Assembly (NCBI GenBank): GCA_002493625.1
Contig: DKZK01000038.1
Location: 1 to 64,000 of the forward strand
DNA length: 64,000 bases
Source of the DNA: Lachnospiraceae bacterium UBA7076
Lineage (GTDB): Bacteria; Bacillota; Clostridia; Lachnospirales; Lachnospiraceae
Direction: 5' to 3'
The notes under the pieces are model-generated. The model searched no databases. It had not been told where the DNA came from and saw only the letters and a program-made list of their open reading frames with translations. Position numbers and translations under genes: made by a program. Shown here piece after piece: positions 49,412 through 58,628 of this stretch; position 1 is the first letter of the stretch; every line of letters starts with the position of its first letter.

Positions 49412-51319
49412 CTATACATTTTGTTTTCCATGCAGATAAATAAGTAATACCGATATATCCGCAGGCGACACTCCCGATATCCGTGATGCCTGACCGATGG
49501 AAACCGGTCTTATCTCCGATAATTTCTGACGCGCCTCCTTTCTCAGATTCGACACGTCATCATAGTTAATCTCCGACGGAATATGCTTCTTCTCCAGCTT
49601 TTTGAACTGCTCTACCTGCTGCCTCTGCCTCGTTATATACCCCTCGTATTTAATGTTTATGTTTATCTGATTGATAATCTCATCATCCAGAATTTTATTT
49701 TTATCCCTGCCCTCGTCAATGGGCTCAACAAGCTCATAGCTAAGCTCAGGCCGTCTTATAAGCTCGCCCAGGGACACAGCCGTCTTAATCGGCGCACTTC
49801 CATTTTCCACAAGAAAATCCTGTATTTTCTTTCCGGCGCCTATCATAAGTGAGTTGACACGCGCAAGCTCATCATGAATAAGCTGCCTTTTTCTTAAAAA
49901 TGCATGGTATCTTTCCTCGTCTATAAGTCCTATATCATGCCCTATATCCGTAAGCCTGAGGTCTGCGTTATCCTGACGCAGAAGCAGCCTGTACTCTGCC
50001 CGCGACGTCATCATTCTGTATGGCTCAAAGGTTTCCTTTGTCACAAGGTCATCGATAAGAACGCCGATATATGCCTGTGAACGGTCAAGAATAAGCGGCT
50101 CCCTGCCCTTTAGCTTTAATGCGGCGTTTATGCCTGCCATAATGCCCTGCGCCGCCGCCTCCTCATACCCGGAGCTTCCATTAATCTGTCCCGCAAAAAA
50201 TAGTCCGTCCATCTCCTTAAGCTCTAAGCTCGCCTTTAAATTAACGGCATTTATGCAGTCGTATTCTATCGCGTATGCATTTCTTATTATCTTGACATTT
50301 TCAAGTCCCGGCACTGTCCTTATCATTGCATACTGCACGTCCTCAGGGAGCGAGGAGGACATTCCCCCCATATACATTTCATTTGTAAATTCCCCCTCCG
50401 GCTCAATAAAAAGCTGATGCCTGTTCTTGTCGGGGAACTTCATAACCTTGTCCTCGATTGACGGACAGTATCTTGGTCCCGTACCCTCGATAAAGCCTGA
50501 AAAAAGAGGCGACCTGTCTATATTTGCCTTTATGATTTCATGGGTTCTTTCATTTGTATATGTAAGCCAGCAGGATATCTGCTCCCTTTCAATATCAGTG
50601 GGCTTATTCGTAAATGAAAACGGGACGATTTTCTCGTCGCCCTTCTGCTCCTCCATTTTGGAAAAATCAATTGTTTTTTTGTCAAGCCTTGCAGGCGTTC
50701 CCGTTTTAAATCTCCTCAGTCCTATCCCTGCCTCAAGCATGGAATCGGAAAGATGGTTTGCAGCCATAAGTCCGTTTGGTCCCGTATGATTTACTACGTC
50801 ACCGTAAATGCACCTCGCCTTAAGGTAGGTTCCCGTGGCAAGAATAACCGCCTTGCAGTAATACGTTGCCCCCGAAAATGTTTTCACGCCGCAGATGCGT
50901 TTTTTTCCTTCCTCCGCTTCAAACATAAGCTCCGTGACCTCCGCCTGACGCAGGGTAAGCTTTTCCGTATTTTGCAATGTGAGCCTCATCTGCTTTGTAT
51001 ACTCAACCTTATCCGCCTGTGCCCTGAGAGAATGTACGGCAGGTCCCTTTGACACGTTGAGCATTTTTGACTGTATATAAGTCTTGTCGATATTTTTTCC
51101 CATCTCGCCCCCAAGAGCGTCAATCTCCCTTACAAGGTGCCCCTTGGAGCTTCCGCCTATATTGGGATTACAGGGCATCATTGCAATACTGTCCATGCTT
51201 ATCGTAAATAAAATTGTTTCAAATCCCATTCTTGCAGCCGCAAGCGCCGCCTCGCAGCCGGCATGTCCCGCTCCGACAACAGCTATGTCGTAATGCTCCT
51301 CTATGTGTGTAGTGCTCAT
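49412..51319 (-). CDS. mnmG: tRNA uridine 5-carboxymethylaminomethyl modification enzyme MnmG
   Basis: MnmG (GidA), an FAD enzyme, works with MnmE to modify uridine 34 of certain tRNAs. The 635-residue protein has the FAD motif VVGAGHAGCEAALAAARMG at the N-terminus, PCNPNIGGSSKGHLVREID, GPRYCPSIEDKVMKFPDK and the C-terminal helical tRNA/MnmE-binding domain. ATG 51319 is the start: AAAGGGA lies upstream, the length becomes normal and the extra upstream residues of the open frame are hydrophobic and unrelated. Divergent from mnmE. Confidence 0.97.
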   Translation of the reverse strand: MSTTHIEEHYDIAVVGAGHAGCEAALAAARMGFETILFTISMDSIAMMPCNPNIGGSSKGHLVREIDALGGEMGKNIDKTYIQSKMLNVSKGPAVHSLRAQADKVEYTKQMRLTLQNTEKLTLRQAEVTELMFEAEEGKKRICGVKTFSGATYYCKAVILATGTYLKARCIYGDVVNHTGPNGLMAANHLSDSMLEAGIGLRRFKTGTPARLDKKTIDFSKMEEQKGDEKIVPFSFTNKPTDIEREQISCWLTYTNERTHEIIKANIDRSPLFSGFIEGTGPRYCPSIEDKVMKFPDKNRHQLFIEPEGEFTNEMYMGGMSSSLPEDVQYAMIRTVPGLENVKIIRNAYAIEYDCINAVNLKASLELKEMDGLFFAGQINGSSGYEEAAAQGIMAGINAALKLKGREPLILDRSQAYIGVLIDDLVTKETFEPYRMMTSRAEYRLLLRQDNADLRLTDIGHDIGLIDEERYHAFLRKRQLIHDELARVNSLMIGAGKKIQDFLVENGSAPIKTAVSLGELIRRPELSYELVEPIDEGRDKNKILDDEIINQININIKYEGYITRQRQQVEQFKKLEKKHIPSEINYDDVSNLRKEARQKLSEIRPVSIGQASRISGVSPADISVLLIYLHGKQNV

Positions 51320-51414
51320 TATGATTTCCCTTTCAAATTTTTTATGGTCTGGTGCGGCATTCGCAAGAGACTTCCAACAAAAACAATAGATAAAAAGATA
51401 AATGTTTTGGGAAA

Positions 51415-51443
51415 ATGATAGCACACCAGCGTACTCAATGCAA
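51415..51443 (-). promoter_or_regulatory. Predicted promoter of mnmG
   Basis: Minus strand TTGCAT (51443-51438), 17 bases, extended -10 TGCTATCAT (hexamer 51420-51415). Confidence 0.65.
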
Positions 51444-51470
51444 TAAAAAACACTCATTTGCAATTTCAGT

Positions 51471-51498
51471 TTGCAATCCGTACATAATATGCTAAAAT
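51471..51498 (+). promoter_or_regulatory. Predicted promoter of mnmE
   Basis: TTGCAA (51471-51476), 16 bases, extended -10 TGCTAAAAT (hexamer 51493-51498). It is back to back with the mnmG promoter. Confidence 0.65.
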
Positions 51499-51548
51499 TG
51501 CAAATAGTATTGTCAATTGCATATAAAAGTTTACAAGGAGAAATATCC

Positions 51549-52922
51549 ATGACAGACACAATAGCAGCCATTGCAACAGGCATGGGCGGTTCCGGCATCG
51601 GCATAATAAGAATAAGCGGAGATATGGCAATCCAAATCGCAGACAAGATTTTCGTACCAAACAATAAAAATAAAAAAGTATCAGACATGCGGACCTATAC
51701 CGCTGCCTTCGGTCACATTTCATATGACGGTCATGTATATGATGAGGCGGTCTGCCTTGTGATGCGCAGTCCCCACTCATACACGACGGAGGACATTGTC
51801 GAGCTTGACTGTCACGGCAGCATTATTGTGTTAAAACAGATTCTTGACCTTGTAATCCGCATGGGCGCAAGACCTGCCCTGCCCGGCGAGTTTACAAAGC
51901 GGGCGTTTTTAAACGGACGTATGGATCTGTCACAGGCAGAGTCGGTCATGGATCTTATCCATTCCAAGAATGAAATGGCTGCCGCCTCCTCCCTGAAACA
52001 GCTTACGGGCGGACTTCGTGATGTCATAACTGATATGAGGGAAAAGCTTTTATATAACATCGCATATATCGAATCAGCATTGGATGACCCGGAAAACTAC
52101 TCTCTCGACAATTTTCCCGCAGAACTTATGTCTACTGTTGATAAGCTGTTGATAAGTGTTGATTCTCTCATAAAATCAAGCACTTCGGGACGTATCATAA
52201 GGGAGGGCATACGCACTGTAATCTTAGGCAGACCCAATGCAGGTAAGTCCTCGGTTTTAAACATGCTTTTGGGAACTGACAGAGCTATAGTAACCGATAT
52301 AGAAGGAACTACAAGAGACACCCTTGAGGAATACATTAACATTGACGGAATTACGCTCAATGTCGTGGACACAGCAGGTATACGTGATACAGAGGATGTA
52401 ATTGAGCGCATTGGAGTTGATAAAGCTCTGAGTATAATTTCTGACGCTGATTTAATACTCTATATCGTTGACGGAACTACCGTTTTAAACGCAAATGACT
52501 ACAAAATTATGGACGCCGTAAAGGGAAAAAAAGTCATTACGTTAATCAATAAAAATGACATGAAGCTGGTTGTGGATAAAGTGTTGATAAGTTCAAAAAT
52601 TGATACTGAAATCCTTGAAATTTCAGCCAAATACGGGGATGGAAAGCACGCCCTCCACGACATTCTGAAAAAAATGTTTTTTAAGGACGAAATATCTTAT
52701 AATGATGAATTATACATCACAAACATGAGACATAAAGCCCTTCTCTATGATGCCAAAAACAGTCTTTCGGCAGTTAGGGAAAGCATAGAAAACGGCATGA
52801 GCGAAGACTTTTTTACCATTGACCTTATGGCAGCCTACGAAAGCCTCGGCAAAATAATCGGCGAGGAGCTGGAGGACGACTTGGTAAATAAAATCTTCGC
52901 CGAATTTTGCATGGGCAAATAA
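51549..52922 (+). CDS. mnmE: tRNA modification GTPase MnmE
   Basis: MnmE (TrmE) is the GTPase partner of MnmG. The 457-residue protein has the N-terminal folate-binding domain (TDTIAAIATGMGGSGIGIIRIS), the helical domain and the inserted G domain with GRPNAGKSSVLN, DTAGIRDTEDVIE and NKNDM. The C-terminus is FCMGK; the CxGK motif with the functional Cys is conserved. ATG 51549 is chosen because of the AAGGAG site and the family N-terminus. Its stop lies one base from the stop of the convergent ABC transporter gene. Confidence 0.97.
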   Translation: MTDTIAAIATGMGGSGIGIIRISGDMAIQIADKIFVPNNKNKKVSDMRTYTAAFGHISYDGHVYDEAVCLVMRSPHSYTTEDIVELDCHGSIIVLKQILDLVIRMGARPALPGEFTKRAFLNGRMDLSQAESVMDLIHSKNEMAAASSLKQLTGGLRDVITDMREKLLYNIAYIESALDDPENYSLDNFPAELMSTVDKLLISVDSLIKSSTSGRIIREGIRTVILGRPNAGKSSVLNMLLGTDRAIVTDIEGTTRDTLEEYINIDGITLNVVDTAGIRDTEDVIERIGVDKALSIISDADLILYIVDGTTVLNANDYKIMDAVKGKKVITLINKNDMKLVVDKVLISSKIDTEILEISAKYGDGKHALHDILKKMFFKDEISYNDELYITNMRHKALLYDAKNSLSAVRESIENGMSEDFFTIDLMAAYESLGKIIGEELEDDLVNKIFAEFCMGK

Positions 52923-52923
52923 T

Positions 52924-54687
52924 TCAGTGAGCAAACTGCGCATTGTAGAGCTGATGATAAAATCCCTTCATCGCAAGCAACTCCTTGTGGGAGCCCTTCT
53001 CGATTATATTTCCGTCCTTCATCACAAGAATTACGTCAGCCTCACGGATTGTAGAAAGCCTGTGAGCTACAATAAAGCTTGTTCTGCCCTCCATCATCTT
53101 GTTAAACGCCTTCTGTATTCTTATCTCCGTTCTCGTATCTATGGAGGAGGTCGCCTCGTCAAGTATAAGCATAGGCGGCATGAGAAGCATTACCCTTGTG
53201 ATACATAAAAGCTGCTTCTGCCCCTGGGAAAGATTACCTCCATCCTCCGTAATAACCGTGTCGTACCCTTGGGGAAGCCTCTTTATAAAGCTGTGGGAAT
53301 GGGATTTCTTTGCAGCCTCTATTATCTCCTCATCCGTTGCGTCAGGTTTTCCGTATGCAATGTTTTCCTTTATTGTCCCCGATTTAAGCCACGTTTCCTG
53401 AAGCACCATTCCATATCCGTCCCGGAGGGACTCTCTCGTCAGATGCTTAATATTTGTACCGTCAACACATATAGCGCCCTTGTCAACGTCGTAAAATCGC
53501 ATCAGAAGATTTATGAGGGTACTCTTTCCGCAGCCGGTAGGTCCAACGATTGCAACCCGCATGCCCGGCTTCACATCAAGGCTTAAATCCGTAATCAGCT
53601 CTCTGTCGGGAACATATGAAAACGCCACATTCTCTATTTTTATTTTACCTGACGGCTTTTCAAGAACAACCGCATCTGCATCCTCAGGCACCTCACAGCT
53701 TTCATCTATAAGCTCAAACACCCTTGCGGCGCATGCGATTGCATTCTGAAGCTCTGTCACAACATTGGAAATCTCATTAAACGGCTTTGTGTACTGGTTG
53801 GCATAGCTTAAGAAGCATGTGAGCTGTCCGATTGAAAGCCGCCCCCTGATTGCCGAAAGCGCCCCGATTATTCCCACGGCTGTATAGACAAGACTGTTTA
53901 CAAACCTTGTGCACGGATTTGTAAGCGAGGAATAAAACGTAGCGTTCATGCTGTCCTTCTCAAGCCTGTCATTGATAACCTGAAAACGGTCAAGGGCATC
54001 ATCCTCATAGCCAAACGCCTGAACAATTTTCTGCTGCCCCACCATCTCGTCTATAAGGGAGGTCATTTCACCCCTTGTTTCCGACTGGCTTCTGAAAAGC
54101 CTGTAGGTTCTCTTTGCAATAAATCCGGCAACGAAAAGCGAAACCGGCGTAAGCACCACAACCACAAGGGCAATAGGAACATTGATTGTCATCATAAATA
54201 TCAGTGTGCCACCGATGGTAACCACACCCGAAAAAAGCTGTGTAAAGCCCATGAGCAGTCCATCAGCAAACTGGTCTATATCCGCTACAATACGACTTAC
54301 AATATCGCCGTGCTTGTGGGAGTCGATATAGGAAAGAGGAAGCTTCTGCAAACGGCAGAACGCCTCATCCCTCACGTCCCTTACAACATGATAGGTGATA
54401 TGATTGTTTATAATATTCATAAACCACTGGGAAACGGCAGTTACGGCCGTCACAATAATAAAGATTTTTATAATCCCCTTTATTCCCTGAAAATCAACCT
54501 TTCCTGCCTCAACGATAAGGTCGATTGCATTACCCGTCAGAATCGGCGCATAAAGAGTTGCCGCAACGGATATTGCCGCGCATATAAAGGACAGCGCAAC
54601 AAGGAAGCGGTATCTTTTAATGTGCGTAAGTATCCGCCTTATAACTGCTTTATTTGAATTACCCTTGAATTTTTTATTTTCTGACAT
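52924..54687 (-). CDS. ABC exporter half-transporter with canonical ATPase site residues
   Basis: The 587-residue protein has six membrane spans (type IV exporter fold) and a C-terminal ATPase domain: Walker A GPTGCGKST, signature LSQGQKQLLC, Walker B LILDEATSSID with catalytic Glu, and H-loop AHRLSTI. It starts inside the stop codon of the upstream half-transporter (TAATG), so both are made together and likely form a heterodimer. Such pairs export drugs, peptides or lipids; the substrate is unknown. Confidence 0.92.
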   Translation of the reverse strand: MSENKKFKGNSNKAVIRRILTHIKRYRFLVALSFICAAISVAATLYAPILTGNAIDLIVEAGKVDFQGIKGIIKIFIIVTAVTAVSQWFMNIINNHITYHVVRDVRDEAFCRLQKLPLSYIDSHKHGDIVSRIVADIDQFADGLLMGFTQLFSGVVTIGGTLIFMMTINVPIALVVVVLTPVSLFVAGFIAKRTYRLFRSQSETRGEMTSLIDEMVGQQKIVQAFGYEDDALDRFQVINDRLEKDSMNATFYSSLTNPCTRFVNSLVYTAVGIIGALSAIRGRLSIGQLTCFLSYANQYTKPFNEISNVVTELQNAIACAARVFELIDESCEVPEDADAVVLEKPSGKIKIENVAFSYVPDRELITDLSLDVKPGMRVAIVGPTGCGKSTLINLLMRFYDVDKGAICVDGTNIKHLTRESLRDGYGMVLQETWLKSGTIKENIAYGKPDATDEEIIEAAKKSHSHSFIKRLPQGYDTVITEDGGNLSQGQKQLLCITRVMLLMPPMLILDEATSSIDTRTEIRIQKAFNKMMEGRTSFIVAHRLSTIREADVILVMKDGNIIEKGSHKELLAMKGFYHQLYNAQFAH

Positions 54688-56522
54688 TATACAGTCACCC
54701 CGCCTTCCGGAGCATATGTCTCCTCTTTTTTATTCTCATCATGCTTTTCCCTATTATTTTCCTCATCCTTTGCCTTATTCTGTGATGAACATATTTCCTG
54801 ATAAACCTCACAGGAGGCAAGAAGCTCCTCATGGGTTCCCATGCCTGCAATCTGACCGTCGTCAAGAACGATAATTTTATCGGCATACATAATAGACGAG
54901 GACCGCTGTGACACAATAAATACCGTCGTATTATCCGTTTTTTCCTTAATCGCCATGCGAAGCGCAGCGTCCGTGGCATAATCAAGTGCCGAGGAGCTGT
55001 CGTCAAGTATAAGGATTTCAGGCTTCTTGACGAGCGCTCTCGCGATTGTCAGACGCTGCTTCTGTCCGCCGGAAAGATTTTTTGCACCCTGATTAAGCAG
55101 AAATTTAATGCCGCCGTCCTTTTCTTCCACAAATGCCTTAGCCTGTGCTATTTCAAGAGCAAGATTTATGTCCTCCTCGCTTGCGTCCGCCTTTCCCCAT
55201 CTCATATTATCTTCTATGGAGCCGGAAAAAAGCACTGCCTTCTGGGGAACAATTCCGATTTTTTCTATAAGCTTCTCCTTCGGATAATCCTTTACGTCTA
55301 TACCGTCAATGAGCACCTTTCCTTCGGTGCAGTCATAAAATCTCGGAATCAGATTTACAAACGTACTCTTTCCTGAACCTGTACCTCCGATAATGCCGAT
55401 TGTCTCTCCCTTTTTAACCTCAAGATTAATTCCTTCAATGGACGGCTCCTTTGCATTCTTGTAAGTCAGCCCTGCGTCTACAAACTGAACCTTGATGTCA
55501 CTGCCTGCATGTTCCCTGTCCCTGCCGCCTGTCCTGCCAGCTTCCGCTCCGTCCGGAAGGCTGTCCCTATATATCTGTGAGCTCTCCGTGAGAAGCACCT
55601 GCCCCACACGGTTTGCGCAGGCAACAGCCTTTGTCTCGGTAACGATAAGATTTGCAAGCTTGACAAGCTCAATCAAAATCTGTGACATATAATTTACAAG
55701 AGCGTATACAGAGCCCTGTAAAAGCAGCCCTTCCTCTACCCTGCCTGCGCCAAGCCATATAATTGCAACAATGGAGAGATTGATAACCGCATAGGTAAGG
55801 GGATTTAAAAATGATGAAATCTTTCCTACAAAAATCTGCTCCTTCGTCAGAAGCTCCGTCTTTTCACAAAAATCATCTTTCTCATTTTCCTCCTGATTAA
55901 AGGCGCGTATCACCCTCACACCCGAAAGATTTTCCCTTGTGGACAAAAGCACGCTATCAAGCCTCGACTGAACCTTTTTATAAAGCGGTATTGTGATAAG
56001 CATAATACCAAACACGATAACGATAAGTACGGGAAGGGTTATAAGAAATATTTTCGCCACGTGGGCATCCACCGTAAATGCCATAATTGCCGCGCCAAAC
56101 ACGATAAAGGGTGAGCGCATAAAAAGACGTAAAAACATATTTACACCTGTCTGAATCTGATTTACGTCGCTTGTCATTCTCGTTATAAGGGTCGATGAGC
56201 CGATTTCGTCTATCTCCGTATAGGAAAGCGTCTCAATATGTTTAAACAGATCATATCTCAGCTCCTTACCAAAGCCCATTGCCGTCTTGGCGGAAAAATA
56301 CTGCGCCGTAATGGAACAGGCAAGACCGATAAGCCCAAGCCCTATCATAAGCAGCGCCATTTTGTAAATGTACGGCTTGTCGCCGTTCTTTATGCCGATA
56401 TCAATAATATTTGCCATGACGAGAGGCACAAGAAGCTCAAAGCTTGCCTCAAGCATTTTAAAAAGAGGCGCAAGCACCGCCTTAACCTTATAATTTTTAA
56501 AATACTTCATAATCTGCTTCAT
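54687..56522 (-). CDS. ABC exporter half-transporter with degenerate ATPase site residues
   Basis: The 611-residue protein has six spans and an ATPase domain with Walker A GGTGSGKST and signature LSGGQKQRLTIARAL, but Walker B reads LILDDSSSALD (Asp for the catalytic Glu) and the H-loop is SQRSSS (Gln for His). This is typical of the non-hydrolysing half in heterodimeric exporters such as TM287/288. A Gly/Arg/Glu-rich insert near residue 330 joins the domains. The C-terminal tail is Lys/Glu-rich. It is the first gene of the pair. Confidence 0.92.
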   Translation of the reverse strand: MKQIMKYFKNYKVKAVLAPLFKMLEASFELLVPLVMANIIDIGIKNGDKPYIYKMALLMIGLGLIGLACSITAQYFSAKTAMGFGKELRYDLFKHIETLSYTEIDEIGSSTLITRMTSDVNQIQTGVNMFLRLFMRSPFIVFGAAIMAFTVDAHVAKIFLITLPVLIVIVFGIMLITIPLYKKVQSRLDSVLLSTRENLSGVRVIRAFNQEENEKDDFCEKTELLTKEQIFVGKISSFLNPLTYAVINLSIVAIIWLGAGRVEEGLLLQGSVYALVNYMSQILIELVKLANLIVTETKAVACANRVGQVLLTESSQIYRDSLPDGAEAGRTGGRDREHAGSDIKVQFVDAGLTYKNAKEPSIEGINLEVKKGETIGIIGGTGSGKSTFVNLIPRFYDCTEGKVLIDGIDVKDYPKEKLIEKIGIVPQKAVLFSGSIEDNMRWGKADASEEDINLALEIAQAKAFVEEKDGGIKFLLNQGAKNLSGGQKQRLTIARALVKKPEILILDDSSSALDYATDAALRMAIKEKTDNTTVFIVSQRSSSIMYADKIIVLDDGQIAGMGTHEELLASCEVYQEICSSQNKAKDEENNREKHDENKKEETYAPEGGVTV

Positions 56523-56606
56523 ATCTCAAATCTCCATTTTGTAAATTTTCATATTGTAATTTCCCAAATTATAGTTTTATCCTGATGCTTATTTTATCCC
56601 TCAAAG

Positions 56607-56635
56607 TTGACAATATACAAAACATCACTTAAACT
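56607..56635 (+). promoter_or_regulatory. Predicted promoter of the DUF1292 gene
   Basis: Perfect TTGACA (56607-56612), 17 bases, TAAACT (56630-56635). Confidence 0.7.
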
Positions 56636-56708
56636 GTAATTATACATCATTTAACATTTTATGGGAAGTCAGAGTTTTGCAAATGTGAAACTTAGAAAGG
56701 ATTATGCA

Positions 56709-57008
56709 ATGGAAAATAATAACGAAGAATTAGATGAGCCAAGGGTTTCCATGACCCTTGAGGACGGCACGGAGCTTTCATGTGACGTAATAGCAATTTA
56801 TCCTGTAGGTGGCAGACAGTACATTGCCCTGCTGCCTGACAAGGTTATTGAAGGCTATGAGGAAAACGAGGTATTCCTCTACCGCTACAAAGAGCTTGCA
56901 GATGATGACGTGGAGCTTACTCCCATTGAGGACGAGGAGGAATACGAGGCTGCCGCAGACGCCTTTGACGAGCTTCTGGACGAGGAGGAATTTAACGGGC
57001 TTGAATAA
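56709..57008 (+). CDS. DUF1292 (YrzB-like) protein
   Basis: The 99-residue acidic protein belongs to the small DUF1292 family, widespread in Firmicutes and of unknown function. It has the pattern VSMTLEDGTELSCDVIAIYPVGGRQYIALLP and VFLYRYKE, then an Asp/Glu-rich tail. ATG 56709 is preferred to ATG 56661 because AAAGGA lies 7 bases upstream and homologues start here. In many genomes this gene neighbours ruvX and alaS; here it stands alone. Confidence 0.88.
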   Translation: MENNNEELDEPRVSMTLEDGTELSCDVIAIYPVGGRQYIALLPDKVIEGYEENEVFLYRYKELADDDVELTPIEDEEEYEAAADAFDELLDEEEFNGLE

Positions 57009-57020
57009 CTAATCAAGCCC
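56997..57020. terminator. Shared palindrome at the convergent gene ends
   Basis: GGGCTTGA-ATAACTAA-TCAAGCCC: perfect 8-base arms. Both stop codons (TAA plus, TAG minus) lie in the loop, and each gene encodes its last residues with one arm. It may stop transcription from both sides but lacks T-runs. Confidence 0.4.
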
Positions 57021-58379
57021 CAAATCCACAATGCCAAGCATAATGATGTTAATTGCCACGGAAAGCATGGCAATGCCTATCAAAAGTCCGATAAACGCAT
57101 CCTGTTTACGGGCTTTTAATTTATTGATGCATTCATAAGCAACAAGCAGAATGATAACAACCATGGCAAAATAGAAAAATGTAAAGGTTCTTGAGAGAGG
57201 CATCCAGCCAAGCTCACAAAAGCCTGCAGTCATTCTTCCACCAAAGCCCCCTGCCAGAAGACTTATAAGCAATATGGTTTTTCTATCCCTGCCGAAAATA
57301 AACACAAGGGAAGACGTTACACATGCAATCAGAATTATGGCGACCAGCAGTGAAATCCACGGAAACAGGCTGTTATATTTCCCCTCCGAAACAAATACAG
57401 GAGCCGTATATTCAAAGTTGTATTCATTTCGGTCATACAATCCGAAAAACTGCCTGTCCTCACCAAAGCAATTAATAATCCAGACAGCAAGCGGAATACC
57501 TGATATGATTATACCAAAATATTTATATATCGCTTTATTATATTCAGAGTATAAAATACATACACCTATAAAAAGAAAAATACAAAACCACAGTGTCATA
57601 AAGGAAAAATTGTCAAATAAATGCATGATGCTTGCAGAAAAGCCAAGCTCTGCCTTGTCCAGAACAGAAAGGCTTTCGCCCTTGCTTACTGCTCTTGCCT
57701 GATTATCTCCAGACAGGAAATGAAATACCAGCCCTCCCGCCGATACAAGCCACTGAATCAGAAATACAAACGATATTTTCTTTTCCTTCACTGACATAAC
57801 AAACATAGTGAGGAAAATCACAAACATCATAACGGAAAGTTCTTCCTTATTCGTGGCATAAAGCATAAGAAAAATACTTATTACCGCCTGCAATATCCCT
57901 GTTTTTTTACCGTCAAAATAATTTCTTATTGTAAAACATGCCGCAAGCGCAGCCGCAAGAGGCCACAGATAGGTCATTGTGGTGACAACCCAGCCCACGG
58001 TCACGTCAATATAAAATGGGAAACACAGAAGCGCAAGCAATGTAATGTATGTAAACTTTATGTCTTTTCCCTTAAATAATAATTGGTTTATCCCCCAGAA
58101 TATAAAAAGCATAACAAGAATGTCAAGCGCCATCCACACAGGAACACCGAAAAAGGAAACTATCCATATAAGCGGATTTACAAGCACCCTGGAGCTCCAG
58201 TTTTCATAGGTCAGCACGTCAATATTGGATATAAGCTCCGAAAAGGTGTCCGGCATTTTATCCGCCACAATAATATCGTCATACAAAACCTCATAACCTG
58301 CCACATGATAAAAAACCATAATAATTCCGTATATGATGTATGGTAAAAACACAGAAAAATCTTTTAATTTGTCCTTCAT
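57009..58379 (-). CDS. Multi-pass membrane protein, DUF6056-like
   Basis: The 456-residue protein has about 11-12 hydrophobic spans. The first loop (YDDIIVADKMPDTFSELISN...SSRVLVNPLIW) resembles the acidic outward loop of GT-C-like membrane proteins annotated DUF6056, which may handle polyisoprenyl-linked sugars. No enzymatic evidence can be read. ATG 58379 has a perfect GGAGG site. It follows the DHHW/MBOAT pair across palindrome G, suggesting a common envelope-polymer role. Confidence 0.75.
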   Translation of the reverse strand: MKDKLKDFSVFLPYIIYGIIMVFYHVAGYEVLYDDIIVADKMPDTFSELISNIDVLTYENWSSRVLVNPLIWIVSFFGVPVWMALDILVMLFIFWGINQLLFKGKDIKFTYITLLALLCFPFYIDVTVGWVVTTMTYLWPLAAALAACFTIRNYFDGKKTGILQAVISIFLMLYATNKEELSVMMFVIFLTMFVMSVKEKKISFVFLIQWLVSAGGLVFHFLSGDNQARAVSKGESLSVLDKAELGFSASIMHLFDNFSFMTLWFCIFLFIGVCILYSEYNKAIYKYFGIIISGIPLAVWIINCFGEDRQFFGLYDRNEYNFEYTAPVFVSEGKYNSLFPWISLLVAIILIACVTSSLVFIFGRDRKTILLISLLAGGFGGRMTAGFCELGWMPLSRTFTFFYFAMVVIILLVAYECINKLKARKQDAFIGLLIGIAMLSVAINIIMLGIVDLGLD

Positions 58380-58403
58380 AAACCTTTCCTCCCATTGAAT
58401 GTC

Positions 58404-58622
58404 AGCTATAGCCAATTGCGAAACTCTTTTTCGTCAACGTCCGTTATACAATATAGACAAATCACCGCAAGGCACGCTTTCGCTATGTGTCGCACGTAGC
58501 AGTGCTAAGCTCGAAAATACCTCGCTAAGCACTGACGGCTCCACGAATGCCTTGCTTGCGATATTGTCTATATTGCACAGCTATGTTGTGAAAATAAAGA
58601 GTTTCGCAATTGCCTATACGTC
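58404..58622. repeat. Large nested palindrome, element G
   Basis: Outer arms CAATTGCGAAACTCTTT (58413-58429) and AAAGAGTTTCGCAATTG (58596-58612) are perfect, with TATAG/CTATA extensions. The middle arms CAATATAGACAA (58449-58460) and TTGTCTATATTG (58564-58575), and GCAAGGCA/TGCCTTGC, are also perfect. In minus orientation it contains TAGCACTGCTACGTG (58507-58493) and TAGCGAAAGCG (58485-58475). Confidence 0.88.
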
Positions 58623-58628
58623 ATCCAT

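Noticed and set aside
51320..51688. 123-codon hydrophobic extension upstream of mnmG
   Set aside because: It would cover both divergent promoters and the start of mnmE, and MnmG proteins have no such domain.
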